64,000 nt of DNA, taken from the NCBI RefSeq assembly GCF_006149045.1, contig NZ_VBSN01000027.1, forward strand, positions 310,001-374,000, given 5' to 3'. Below, piece by piece: positions 46,285-54,266 of the stretch. The first letter of the stretch is position 1. Each line of letters opens with the position of its first letter. Source of the DNA: Dyadobacter flavalbus. GTDB lineage: Bacteria; Bacteroidota; Bacteroidia; Cytophagales; Spirosomataceae. The notes beneath the pieces are model-generated. The model saw only the letters and a program-made list of their open reading frames with translations. It made no database searches and had not been told where the DNA came from. The translations under genes were made by a program, and so were the position numbers.

Positions 46285-46479
46285 CTAAACCGTTTTCGTA
46301 TAGTTTTCAACTACAACTTTACCTCTGTAAACCAGGTTTCCCTCGTGAACGTGTGCACGGTGAAACTGGTGGATTTCACCTGTTGAAGTGTCTGTAGCTA
46401 ATTGCTTTCCGGTAAGGAAGTCATGCGCTCTGCGCGAATCGCGACGGGAAGTGGAATGTCTCCGCTTAGGATGTGCCAT
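46285..46479 (-). CDS. rpmF: Ribosomal protein bL32, zinc-free form
   Basis: A 64-residue protein of the large ribosomal subunit. The basic start AHPKRRHSTSRRDSRRAHDF is the bL32 signature. The CxxC pairs that bind zinc in many bacteria are missing: there is no cysteine, and the loop reads TDTSTGEIHQFHRAH. This is the cysteine-free variant of the protein. It stands 102 bp after yceD on the same strand, the widely conserved yceD-rpmF order, and is followed by a terminator. Confidence 0.96.
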   Translation of the reverse strand: MAHPKRRHSTSRRDSRRAHDFLTGKQLATDTSTGEIHQFHRAHVHEGNLVYRGKVVVENYTKTV

Positions 46480-46581
46480 GATGCTTTATGTTCTGTATTG
46501 TTTATTTTATTGTAAATCTTTTATTGTTAAGGCAGACTTCAAAACTGTTTTCAGATCTGATTTAACAGGTAACTTGTTTTA

Positions 46582-47148
46582 TTAATGATCGCCTTTCAGC
46601 TTTTTTAATGCTTCCCAGCGTGGATCAATCTTTTCTTCCTCTTCTTCCACATCATCCTCGGAAGTATCTGAAGAATAAACTAGAATGCCGTCTTCTTCAT
46701 CCAGCAGGTCTGTTTCGTCTTCTTCCGTGCGTAGGCTCGGATGTATTTTTTTTATCGGAAGCGATAAGGCTATAAAATCAAAAAGATAACGTGCTACGTT
46801 TATTCTTGTCGTATTTCTGTTTATAATCTCGATTTCCTCCGTAAGCTCTTCATCATGATCGCCGAACTTCAGGATAATCCTTTCATTTGTATCAATGGGC
46901 TCTTCAAACGGTTCAAGGCTCCGGTCACAAATTAAAGTTACAACTCCTTCCGTATGAAAGTTGAGTTGGATCATGGTTGCCGATTTGTTGAGAACAATAT
47001 GCGTTTTGAAATGGCCTTGCTCAATCAGGTCCTGCTCCAGTTCCTGAAAAAAAGCATCGCCGGATTCCATGTCATATTCATACTGTTTGTCCTCCAAACC
47101 GTAAATGTCTATGTTGTATTTACTTAGCTCTTTCACTTTTTCTGTCAA
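46582..47148 (-). CDS. YceD/DUF177-family protein
   Basis: A 188-residue acidic protein of the DUF177 (YceD) family, which in many bacteria is paired with rpmF and is linked to 23S rRNA handling or ribosome assembly. The start ELSKYNIDIYGLEDKQYEYD and the central GVVTLICDRSLEPFEEPID are visible; the latter holds only one of the two cysteines found in some homologues. The end is strongly acidic (SSDTSEDDVEEEEEKIDPRW) and closes with the family's DPRWEALKKL motif. The promoter -7 box lies only 9 bp from the ATG, so the leader would be very short. Confidence 0.9.
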   Translation of the reverse strand: MTEKVKELSKYNIDIYGLEDKQYEYDMESGDAFFQELEQDLIEQGHFKTHIVLNKSATMIQLNFHTEGVVTLICDRSLEPFEEPIDTNERIILKFGDHDEELTEEIEIINRNTTRINVARYLFDFIALSLPIKKIHPSLRTEEDETDLLDEEDGILVYSSDTSEDDVEEEEEKIDPRWEALKKLKGDH

Positions 47149-47156
47149 AAGGATTG

Positions 47157-47187
47157 CAAAGGTAGTGTCTTTCGGTTTAATAAAAAA
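47157..47187 (-). promoter_or_regulatory. Promoter of yceD-rpmF, Bacteroidota type
   Basis: TACCTTTG on the minus strand (47157-47164) is a perfect TAnnTTTG box followed by CAATCC. The -33 region about 19 nt upstream is a T-rich run (minus strand GTTTTTTTATT) without an exact TTTG. The yceD ATG begins 9 bp after the box, so the mRNA leader would be only a few bases long. Confidence 0.5.
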
Positions 47188-47210
47188 ACTATGGATAAAT
47201 TTTATTGGCT

Positions 47211-47843
47211 TCAGATCTTTCTGGCAGGGTTGCCAAAGTACGTGGTACCCGCCGGAACATTTTCCACTACGACGGAACCTGCACCGATCCGTGCATTTTT
47301 TCCTACTTCAATGCCGGCTACAATAATTGCACCTGAGCCCACAAATACGCCGTCACCCAGTCTTACGCGGTCATTGATCAGAGCGCCGGTTCCGATTGTG
47401 ACATAATCCCCGATCAGGACGGAAGTATCCACGACCGAAGCCGTTTGTACAAGGCAATGATGTCCGATTACCGATCTCGCTCCGATTGTTACACGGGCTG
47501 CAATCAGGTTTCCGTGGCCGATAGAAGCCATATCCGAAATAACGGCTGTATCATGAATGGCGTTTACAGGCATTTTTTTGCATTCTTCCAGCAGCGTTTC
47601 TACAAGCCGTTCACGTACGGAGCGTTCGCCAATGGCTACAAAAGCCTCACATTTTGATCCGATAATATTGAGAAATCCGGGATCATCGGTATTTCCGAGA
47701 ACACTGGTGTCGCCAAATTCTTTTCCGTGCAGTTCCTTGTGGTCGTCAAGAAGTCCATAAACCAGTACGTTGTTACGCCTGAATATGTCCAGAGCCTGAA
47801 CGCCAAGATCGCCTGCGCCAAAAATTAATACGGGATTTTCCAT
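47211..47843 (-). CDS. NeuD/PglD-type sugar O- or N-acyltransferase
   Basis: A 210-residue left-handed beta-helix acyltransferase. The N-terminal Rossmann-like domain (VLIFGAGDLGVQALDIFRRN) is the sugar-nucleotide-binding part of the NeuD/PglD family. The C-terminal half has hexapeptide repeats (HGNLIAARVTIGARSVIGHH; VGSGAIIVAGIEVGKNARIG) ending in VPAGTTYFGNPAR, the acetyl-CoA site. The catalytic His is probably in AIHDTAVIS or HGN. It would modify an amino or hydroxyl group on a surface sugar. No glycan cluster adjoins it, so the substrate is open. It is 112 bp from the next minus-strand gene. Confidence 0.88.
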   Translation of the reverse strand: MENPVLIFGAGDLGVQALDIFRRNNVLVYGLLDDHKELHGKEFGDTSVLGNTDDPGFLNIIGSKCEAFVAIGERSVRERLVETLLEECKKMPVNAIHDTAVISDMASIGHGNLIAARVTIGARSVIGHHCLVQTASVVDTSVLIGDYVTIGTGALINDRVRLGDGVFVGSGAIIVAGIEVGKNARIGAGSVVVENVPAGTTYFGNPARKI

Positions 47844-47955
47844 ATATGGTTGTTTATATACTCAGTTTTGCTTTGTCGCAAAGTTTTTTGTGAAGACTAA
47901 AAAATCAAACCACCGGCGGAATGTGAGTTTTTGCGGAATATTCCATCTGAACAAA

Positions 47956-48603
47956 TCAGAGAAATGTGACCCGAAAAACGAACGGGCTTCCGTAAGGTGA
48001 AAGGTTCTGCCGGCTGTACGGATCAATCTGGGTGTTGTAGCTGAAATTGTATAAACCTGTAAAATGGACTTCTTTGATAAACCTTCCGCCGATTGGCATG
48101 GAGTAAGCCGCGCCGGCCATCGGAGAAGCGAGCCACTGCCGTTTCTGATAGGAACCTTCCACATTCAGGGCTTCAAATTCTGCAATGATCTTGACTTTGG
48201 GAACAACAGAATACATCAGAAAGCCGCGCCCGCCGTAATATGCGGTATTGATGTCATAATATTTATATCTGAAATACATTAAGGTAGGGCCCAGGCCGGC
48301 AATCAGCTTTTCCGTCAGTTCGTAACCCGCCATGGGCGAAAGATTGATGTTGGTGACCGTTCCCAAGCTTAAACCAAAGCTTCCGCCAAGCCTTAGCCTT
48401 TCCAGAAACGGCAATTGGCTGAATTCCACATCTTTCTTTTTCTCAACCGGTTTTGGTGCTTGTACCGGCTTTTCCTCGGTTTCCTGCGGGTTTTCGTTCC
48501 GAAGCGAATCCGGACGGTAATATTCATCGTTCTGCGCCATTAATGTCGGGCATGCCAGAATCATAAGCAGCATTGTGCAAAGCAGGAGGATTTTATTTTT
48601 CAT
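47956..48603 (-). CDS. Putative outer membrane beta-barrel protein
   Basis: A 215-residue exported protein with signal peptide MKNKILLLCTMLLMILACPT, cleaved after LMAQ. A short charged, proline-rich stretch follows (PQETEEKPVQAPKPVEKKKD), then about 150 residues of alternating strands (LRLGGSFGLSLGTVTNINLS; LIAGLGPTLMYFRYKYY) with a terminal FVFRVTF, suited to an eight-stranded barrel. No named family is recognised and no function is assigned. It is divergent from the M61 peptidase gene (107 bp between starts). Confidence 0.78.
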   Translation of the reverse strand: MKNKILLLCTMLLMILACPTLMAQNDEYYRPDSLRNENPQETEEKPVQAPKPVEKKKDVEFSQLPFLERLRLGGSFGLSLGTVTNINLSPMAGYELTEKLIAGLGPTLMYFRYKYYDINTAYYGGRGFLMYSVVPKVKIIAEFEALNVEGSYQKRQWLASPMAGAAYSMPIGGRFIKEVHFTGLYNFSYNTQIDPYSRQNLSPYGSPFVFRVTFL

Positions 48604-48710
48604 CTGAAAGTCGTTTATTTATAGTATTGCAACTAGTAACGTAGAAATCCGGAATTTTGGTTTATCTGTGCGCCGCGGTTTCATTTTGCTTTTATAACCT
48701 GTTAAAATCC

Positions 48711-50177
48711 ATGCATTACGCTATTTCTGTACCTGATCCGCAAACCCGTTTACTGCACATTATTTATACAATCCCGGGCATTGAAACAGACTTTATTGAA
48801 GTTCAGCTTCCGGCGTGGAGGCCGGGCCGGTACGAAATTCAGAACTTTGCCAAAAATATTCAATTTATCGAAGCCGTTTCAGCAACAGGTCAGAAATGCG
48901 ATTTATACAAAGTAACCAAAGACCGCTGGCGGGTTGGAACGGCTGGCGAAAATGAAGTACAACTCCGGTACACGTATTATGCCAACGTCAGGAATGCCGG
49001 AACCAGTTATGCGGATGAGGAACTCTGGTATCTGAATTTCATCAATTTCTGCATGTATACTGAAGGCCGCATTTCGGAAGCTTACACGATTGATCTTGAT
49101 TTGCCCGAGAATTATACAATTGCCTGCGGCTTGTCCTCAGCAGGTAAAAATAGCTTGTACGCAAAGGATTTTTATGAACTTGTAGACAGTCCTTTGCTGG
49201 CGTCGCAGACTTTACAGAAAATTGAATATCAGGTTGAAAATGTACAGTTCTCGGTCTGGATGCACGGTAACATTCGTCCGGACTGGAAACGCATCGAGCA
49301 TGATTTCCGGCGTTTTTCTGCCGAACAGATTGCTACAATGGGCGAATTTCCCGAAACGGAATATCATTTTCTGAACCTCATTCTGCCGACAGCATTTTAT
49401 CACGGCGTGGAGCATCATAATTCTACGATGATCGTACTCGGGCCGGATGATGAAGGCGAAGGCATGTACGCCGATCTGCTGGGCGTAAGTTCGCATGAAC
49501 TGTTCCACGCCTGGAATATTATCCGAATTCGCCCGAAGGAACTTTTGCCGTACGATTTTACTAAAGAAAATTATTTCCGGACGTGTTTTGTGGCAGAAGG
49601 CTGCACAACGTATTACGGCGATCTTTTCCTAAGGCGAGCCGGCGTTTTTGACGATGCGGCTTATATAAAGGAACTGGAAGTTTACATGAAAAGGCATTTT
49701 GAACACAGTGCAAATGCCACGCAGTCGCTTGCCGATTCCTCGTTTGATTTATGGCTGGACGGCTACGAAAAAGGCATTCCCGACCGTAAAGTTTCCGTAT
49801 ACCATAAAGGTGCGCTGGCTGCGCTGATCCTTGATCTTTATCTGAGAAAAATATCGGATCACAGGCAATCCATTGACGATGTAATGCGCTTGTTATGGGT
49901 TCGTTTCGGCAAGCCTTTTATCGGTTATGCATTACAGGATTATATAAATGTAGTCGAAGAAGTTGCCGGAGAATCGCTGGAATGGTATTGGAATGACTGT
50001 ATTTTTACCGCCGAACCGCTTGAAACAAGACTGAACGAAGCCCTTGAATTTGTCGGATTGCACATGTCAGTTTCTGATGATGGCCATATTCAGTTGAATG
50101 TAACGGAAGATCCGGATGCCAAAATACAGCGGGACAAATGGCTGTCTTCTGTTCAGGTTTCTGAATCTGAAGAATAA
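48711..50177 (+). CDS. M61-family metallopeptidase (glycyl aminopeptidase type)
   Basis: A 488-residue zinc peptidase with an M61-type N-terminal beta domain (MHYAISVPDPQTRLLHI; ETDFIEVQLPAWRPGRYEIQ, quoted in part as VQLPAWRPGRYEIQNF). The catalytic motif is HELFH at 262-266 with the third ligand Glu296 in VAEGCTTYYGD. Most M61 proteins have about 600 residues with a C-terminal PDZ domain; this one ends about 100 residues early and lacks a recognisable PDZ core. No signal peptide is seen from the ATG at 48711. The frame is open upstream from a TTG at 48657, which would add a hydrophobic segment, so export remains possible. Confidence 0.88.
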   Translation: MHYAISVPDPQTRLLHIIYTIPGIETDFIEVQLPAWRPGRYEIQNFAKNIQFIEAVSATGQKCDLYKVTKDRWRVGTAGENEVQLRYTYYANVRNAGTSYADEELWYLNFINFCMYTEGRISEAYTIDLDLPENYTIACGLSSAGKNSLYAKDFYELVDSPLLASQTLQKIEYQVENVQFSVWMHGNIRPDWKRIEHDFRRFSAEQIATMGEFPETEYHFLNLILPTAFYHGVEHHNSTMIVLGPDDEGEGMYADLLGVSSHELFHAWNIIRIRPKELLPYDFTKENYFRTCFVAEGCTTYYGDLFLRRAGVFDDAAYIKELEVYMKRHFEHSANATQSLADSSFDLWLDGYEKGIPDRKVSVYHKGALAALILDLYLRKISDHRQSIDDVMRLLWVRFGKPFIGYALQDYINVVEEVAGESLEWYWNDCIFTAEPLETRLNEALEFVGLHMSVSDDGHIQLNVTEDPDAKIQRDKWLSSVQVSESEE

Positions 50178-50190
50178 AGATTCTTCGTAT

Positions 50191-51105
50191 TTACTTACTG
50201 AATACTTCTTTCAGAGCCTCGGATAGATCAGGATATTTATACTGAAAATCGGTTTCTTCCGCAATCCGTTTGTTAACAAGATAACTGCTGCCGAGCACCA
50301 CGTTGGCCATTTCTCCGAAAACCATTCTTAGTGCAAAAGCAGGCACATTAGGCAAAAACTGAGGTTTGTCCAGTGTTTTGCAAATCTGTTTTGTAAGTTC
50401 TTCGTTTGTAACCGGTGGGCTGGCCACTGCATTGTAGGCTCCGTTCCACGTTTCCTTTTCCATGGCATCGATATACATTTGGCAAATGTCGTCAATATGA
50501 ATCCACGGAATCCATTGCTTGCCCGAGCCCAGTGGTGCGCCGAATCCGAAACGCGCCGGCGATGCCATTTTCGGAATTGCTCCGCCTTCCATGCTCAGCA
50601 CAATGCCAGTTCGGAGTATGACGGTACGGACTCCAAGCTTGGCAACGGCGCCGGCTGCTTTTTCCCATTCTATAGTAACGTGTGAAAGAAAGTCGTTGCC
50701 GGGAGGCGAGCTTTCGGTATGCCGGATGTCGCCGGTGTCTTCACCGTAGTAGCTGCTTCCGGAAGCGGAGATGAAAGCAGCAGGTTTGATGTTTTTTTCC
50801 TTTAGTTTTTGCGCAATCAGCAGAATGCTGTCGGTACGGCTGGAAATAATGGTTTTTTTACGCTCTTCGGTCCAGCGTTCGTCTGCAACGCCGGCACCGG
50901 CAAGATGGATCAGAAAATCGGTATTTTCCAGTGCATTTTCTTCGATGTATCCTTTCGCAATATCCCATTCAAAAACCTGAACAGACTTTATATCCTTCTT
51001 CTTCCGGCTCAGATAAGCAACGTCGTAATTTTTTTCAAGAAGAAGTTCGGTAAGGCGTTTGCCGATTACGCCGGTTCCGCCTGTGATCAGTACTTTTTTG
51101 CCCAT
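50191..51105 (-). CDS. TIGR01777-family epimerase-like SDR protein (YfcH type)
   Basis: A 304-residue NAD(P)-binding protein of the extended SDR group. The Rossmann motif is KKVLITGGTGVIGKRLTELL, followed by FLIHLAGAGVADERWTEERK and FISASGSSYYGEDTG, where the family has a Tyr in an altered active site. The C-terminal DUF1731 domain ends the protein (VFGEMANVVLGSSYLVNKRI). The reaction is not established for the family. It is convergent with the M61 gene (13 bp between stops) and lies 29 bp after the acyltransferase gene on the same strand, so the two are probably cotranscribed. Confidence 0.92.
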   Translation of the reverse strand: MGKKVLITGGTGVIGKRLTELLLEKNYDVAYLSRKKKDIKSVQVFEWDIAKGYIEENALENTDFLIHLAGAGVADERWTEERKKTIISSRTDSILLIAQKLKEKNIKPAAFISASGSSYYGEDTGDIRHTESSPPGNDFLSHVTIEWEKAAGAVAKLGVRTVILRTGIVLSMEGGAIPKMASPARFGFGAPLGSGKQWIPWIHIDDICQMYIDAMEKETWNGAYNAVASPPVTNEELTKQICKTLDKPQFLPNVPAFALRMVFGEMANVVLGSSYLVNKRIAEETDFQYKYPDLSEALKEVFSK

Positions 51106-51134
51106 AGAAAAATACTTTAAAAAAGCATTCCATG

Positions 51135-51950
51135 TCAGGATGCAGCAGTTGCCATTCCGTCTTTAGGAGCTTCCTGCTCAATGGCTTTTGTAACCCGTTC
51201 AATCATGCTTTCAATGGACTCATCGGGTAAAAAATGCATCGGCGCTTTAAACTGCACCGTAAGTTTTGTGTTCCGTTTTTTAAACCGTAATCCTTTCTTG
51301 TCAAATGCACGTCTGAAGCCATTGATCACAACCGGAATGACAATCGGCTGATGTTCCTTGATCAGATGCGCCGTTCCTTTTCTTACCGGCGCAAACGGCT
51401 TTGTTGTACCCTGCGGAAAACTGATTACCCAGCCATGCCCAAGCCCGAGTCCGATTCGGTCCTGTGCGGAATTGTCGAGCTGCCTTTGTACATTTTCTCC
51501 GTTGGCGCGCCAGGAGCGTTCAATCGTAATGGCGCCGCCCATGCTGAACAATCTTGGCAAAATTCCGCCTTTCATCGTTTCGGCGGCTGCAACATAATAA
51601 CACCTGGCGCGCGGAGAAAATAGATAGAACGGAGGCGAAATCGTGTCCTTATAACCCCATTTGGCCGCACAGAAAATATGGTAAAACGCAATGACATCGG
51701 CAAAGTAAGTCTGGTGATTGGAAAGAAAAAGCACGCCGTGATCGGGAAGATCAAGCAACTGGTCGCTGCCGATGATCCTGATTTTATTGACAGCCGTATA
51801 GCGGTAATAAGTAAACCAGCCCAGCACAAAGATGAAAAACCTTTTGATGATCAGATAATTGCCGAAAGGATCTTTTTCGAAAATGCCCATAAAGTCAAGC
51901 CGGACCAGCCATGACGGTAAAAGACTGTAATTACTTTTTTCTGAATTCAT
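51135..51950 (-). CDS. Lysophospholipid acyltransferase family protein
   Basis: A 271-residue membrane-associated acyltransferase of the PlsC family, which transfers an acyl chain to a lysophospholipid or related acceptor. The catalytic HX4D motif is NHQTYFAD, followed by ITIERSW (motif II region), ISFPQGTTKPF (motif III) and PIVIPVVINGF (motif IV). A hydrophobic stretch near the N-terminus (FFIFVLGWFTYYRYTAV) anchors it. The start is the ATG at 51948-51950 (MNSEKSNYSLLPSW); the frame continues to a TTG at 51989. It precedes the epimerase-like gene by 29 bp. The acceptor is unknown. Confidence 0.88.
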   Translation of the reverse strand: MNSEKSNYSLLPSWLVRLDFMGIFEKDPFGNYLIIKRFFIFVLGWFTYYRYTAVNKIRIIGSDQLLDLPDHGVLFLSNHQTYFADVIAFYHIFCAAKWGYKDTISPPFYLFSPRARCYYVAAAETMKGGILPRLFSMGGAITIERSWRANGENVQRQLDNSAQDRIGLGLGHGWVISFPQGTTKPFAPVRKGTAHLIKEHQPIVIPVVINGFRRAFDKKGLRFKKRNTKLTVQFKAPMHFLPDESIESMIERVTKAIEQEAPKDGMATAAS

Positions 51951-52175
51951 CGTGTAAATGTATGCTCTGCTTTGCAGCTGAACCGGCAACTTTGTAGTAA
52001 AATGAAAATCTGCATCCTATTCCGGCGTAATTTATGTAATAAGCACAGTTAATGTAAATATATTTTTTGCACAAAGTCCGGCGTACAAAGCTCTGTTCAA
52101 TTTGGCATGATTCTTTCGTAGAATTCCTTACGATTTCAATTATTATTTCCTTAGTAACATTCGATTTTTGGTTTT

Positions 52176-53651
52176 ATGAAAATAAAATTTCAACTACACA
52201 TTATTACAAGCTTTATAGTAGCTGCCGGCTTCCTGACAGGATGTTCCAAAAATCCGGTTACCGGAAAAAAGGAGCTTATTTTTATGTCGCAGGAAAAGGA
52301 AATTGCGCTTGGAGCTGAATCGCATCCGTCCGTAGTGGCCACCATGGGGATTTATGATGACAAAAACCTGCAGGCATTTATCAATGAAAAGGGAAAGGCC
52401 ATGACCAAAATTTCGCACCGGCCCGATCTTCCTTATCAGTTTTTTATAGTTGATTCTCCCGTTGTGAATGCTTTCGCTGTGCCGGGCGGTTACGTATACT
52501 TCACAAGGGGAATCATGGCACATTTTAATAATGAAGCGGAATTTGCAGGTGTACTCGGTCACGAAATCGGGCATATTACGGCACGCCATTCGGCACGTCA
52601 GCAAACTTCGCAGATTCTGGGGCAGGTTGGGTTAATGGCCGGAATGGTGCTTTCCGAAACGGTAAGAGGCCTTGCCGATCAGTCGCAGCAGGCATTGGGA
52701 TTATTGATGCTGAGTTACAGCCGTGATCATGAAACGGAGTCGGACAAGATTGGTGTGGAATATTCCAGCAAAATCGGTTATGACGCACACCAGATGGCCG
52801 ACTTCTTCGGAACGCTGAAAAAACTGAGTGAAAAAAGCGGACAAAGCATTCCTACTTTCCAGTCTACGCACCCCGATCCGGGCGACCGTATGAACAAGGT
52901 TGAGAAACTGGCAACCCAATATCAGACGGAGCATCCGGCCAAATACAACGTAAACCGAGATACTTATCTTCGCAAAATAGACGGCATTGTGTACGGAGAA
53001 GATCCGAAGCAGGGTTTTGTTGAAAATAACGTTTTTTATCATCCCGAACTCAGACTGCAGTTTCCGGTTCCTAGCGGCTGGCAATATGAAAATACACCGA
53101 TTCAGTTTCAGATGGCTGCAAAAGATGGAAAATCGATGATGATGTTCATGATGGCTGAAGGAAAATCACTGGAAGCGGCAGCGCAGGCAACTGTCAAGAA
53201 TTACAGTCTGCAGGTTCTGGAAAATACTAAAACGACGATCAACGGCAATCCGGCAATCGTGATGGTTTCAAAGCAAGTGGCGCAGTCTGAAAACGGCCAG
53301 GCGCAGGCACAGTCTGCGGAAAGTACGATTCAGGTTGCAACATGGCTTATTCAGTACGGGGGAAATATTTATGCCATGCATGGCGTTTCGGCAGCCGGCA
53401 ATTTTGACAGCAGCCTGAATCAGTTCCGGTCCGTAGCGCAAGGTTTCAAATCGGTTTCAGACCAGAATATACTGAGCAGAAAACCGGACCGTATCCGAGT
53501 AAAATCGGTTCAGCGTGACGGCACTTTACGCGACGCTCTGAAAGACAATGGCCAGCAGGATAACCGTCTGGACGAACTGGCAATTATCAACGGCATGGAT
53601 TTAGGTGAAAAAGTTACTAAAGGAATGCTGATCAAGACGTTGGGTAAATAA
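52176..53651 (+). CDS. M48-family metalloprotease, lipoprotein (LoiP/BepA-like)
   Basis: A 491-residue envelope protease. The N-terminus is a lipoprotein signal with lipobox LTGC at about residue 23 (FIVAAGFLTGCSKNPVTGKK). The catalytic motif HEIGH is at 129-133, with the third zinc ligand in HETESDKIG about 55 residues later. Residues beyond about 290 form a beta-rich C-terminal domain (GWQYENTPIQFQMAAKDGKS), and the end GTLRDALKDNGQ with IINGMDLGEKVTKGMLIKTL suggests a LysM-like or small helical module. BepA/LoiP proteins degrade misfolded outer-membrane proteins. It stands alone and is closed by a strong terminator at 53670. Confidence 0.92.
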   Translation: MKIKFQLHIITSFIVAAGFLTGCSKNPVTGKKELIFMSQEKEIALGAESHPSVVATMGIYDDKNLQAFINEKGKAMTKISHRPDLPYQFFIVDSPVVNAFAVPGGYVYFTRGIMAHFNNEAEFAGVLGHEIGHITARHSARQQTSQILGQVGLMAGMVLSETVRGLADQSQQALGLLMLSYSRDHETESDKIGVEYSSKIGYDAHQMADFFGTLKKLSEKSGQSIPTFQSTHPDPGDRMNKVEKLATQYQTEHPAKYNVNRDTYLRKIDGIVYGEDPKQGFVENNVFYHPELRLQFPVPSGWQYENTPIQFQMAAKDGKSMMMFMMAEGKSLEAAAQATVKNYSLQVLENTKTTINGNPAIVMVSKQVAQSENGQAQAQSAESTIQVATWLIQYGGNIYAMHGVSAAGNFDSSLNQFRSVAQGFKSVSDQNILSRKPDRIRVKSVQRDGTLRDALKDNGQQDNRLDELAIINGMDLGEKVTKGMLIKTLGK

Positions 53652-53669
53652 GTAAAGAGGCATTAAATC

Positions 53670-53709
53670 AAAAAAGCCTTTGTTATGGAATCATAGCAAA
53701 GGCTTTTTT
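53670..53709 (+). terminator. Intrinsic terminator after the M48 protease gene
   Basis: AAAAAAGCCTTTGTTATG (53670-53687) pairs with CATAGCAAAGGCTTTTTT (53692-53709) with a single G-T pair and a four-base loop; the T run is part of the 3' arm. It lies 18 bp beyond the stop codon. Confidence 0.88.
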
Positions 53710-53753
53710 ACATTTTGATCAATCGAATAACTTAGTAAAACATCTCTAGATTC

Positions 53754-54086
53754 TTATTTCATTGCCTCAATCCGACTGCAAAATAACATTAGTTCCCTGA
53801 AAGTCAGAAACAGATTGGCCTGGCGGGGATTGTAGCCGGTTTGTTTTTCAAAATTGACGAAGCCGCTGTAAATCTCCCATAAATTTTCGACCATTTCGGC
53901 CGGACTGCTCAATTCAAATAATGCTTTTACTTGCTGGCCATAAGCCAGGCATAGCGAATCCGAAAACTCGAGAGTGTGTGTTTGTTGTTTCGTTTTCGTG
54001 TTTTTAGGAAATAAAAAGCCCTGTCTAAGGTGTCCTAATGCACACGAAACGAGGCATCCGGGGGGCTTTCGCCGCACCCGCACCAT
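53754..54086 (-). CDS. Small hypothetical protein, start uncertain
   Basis: The frame gives 110 residues, but only the last 70 or so look like protein (EFSDSLCLAYGQQVKALFEL; MVENLWEIYSGFVNFEKQTG; ANLFLTFRELMLFCSRIEAM). This part is amphipathic and helical, with no signal peptide. The first 40 residues (VRVRRKPPGCLVSCALGHLR) come from the structured repeat-like element at 54018-54094 and are unlikely to be native. No ATG lies between the element and the plausible coding part, so the true start is a non-ATG codon or has been lost by insertion of the element. I do not recognise the family. The gene could be a remnant. Confidence 0.45.
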   Translation of the reverse strand: MVRVRRKPPGCLVSCALGHLRQGFLFPKNTKTKQQTHTLEFSDSLCLAYGQQVKALFELSSPAEMVENLWEIYSGFVNFEKQTGYNPRQANLFLTFRELMLFCSRIEAMK

Positions 54087-54094
54087 AACAGGGC
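54018..54094 (-). other. Structured element with terminator-like end (ncRNA or interspersed repeat candidate)
   Basis: Seventy-seven bases can fold into a closed multi-branch form. The outer stem is GCCCTGT (54018-54024) with ACAGGGC (54088-54094). Inside are GGTGT (54029-54033) with GCACC (54080-54084), hairpin ATGC/GCAT (54038-54041, 54054-54057), and a GC-rich hairpin CGGG/CCCG enclosing GGC/GCC (54059-54080). Read on the minus strand, the inner loop is GAAA and the outer stem is followed by TTTTTATTT, as in a terminator. A 26-codon ORF (54035-54115, MKNLRRSALLWCGCGESPPD and six more) lies across it. It is not a tRNA: there is no T-arm consensus. Similar sequences TTGTTTCG...TTTTTA...AGGAA flank it on both sides. 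Confidence 0.45.
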
Positions 54095-54241
54095 AGATCG
54101 TCTAAGATTTTTCATTGTTTCGCGTTTTTATTAGGAATGCGAATATTCAGAAAGTGTTAGGAGAAATGCAAATGGGGAGTTTGCCTTTGAATAAGTGGAA
54201 GATGCCGATGGCTAATTGAGACAGAACTCCGGTTTAAAAAG

Positions 54242-54266
54242 AATCTTTTCTGCAATCTGAAATGCA
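54242..54266. repeat. 25-bp direct repeat, copy 1 (just past the ATPase stop)
   Basis: AATCTTTTCTGCAATCTGAA plus ATGCA occurs here and again at 55326-55350 with no mismatch. This copy abuts the stop codon of the DUF4143 ATPase gene. Read on the minus strand it can encode the same residues FQIAEKI as the internal copy, followed by ten or so unrelated codons and a stop, so it may be a remnant of a second ATPase gene. Confidence 0.75.

Noticed and set aside
54018-54094. A tRNA gene, suggested by the 77-base length and 7-bp closing stem
   Set aside because: No T-arm GGTTCGA-type consensus, no plausible anticodon arm and no CCA context; the internal hairpins do not fit the cloverleaf.
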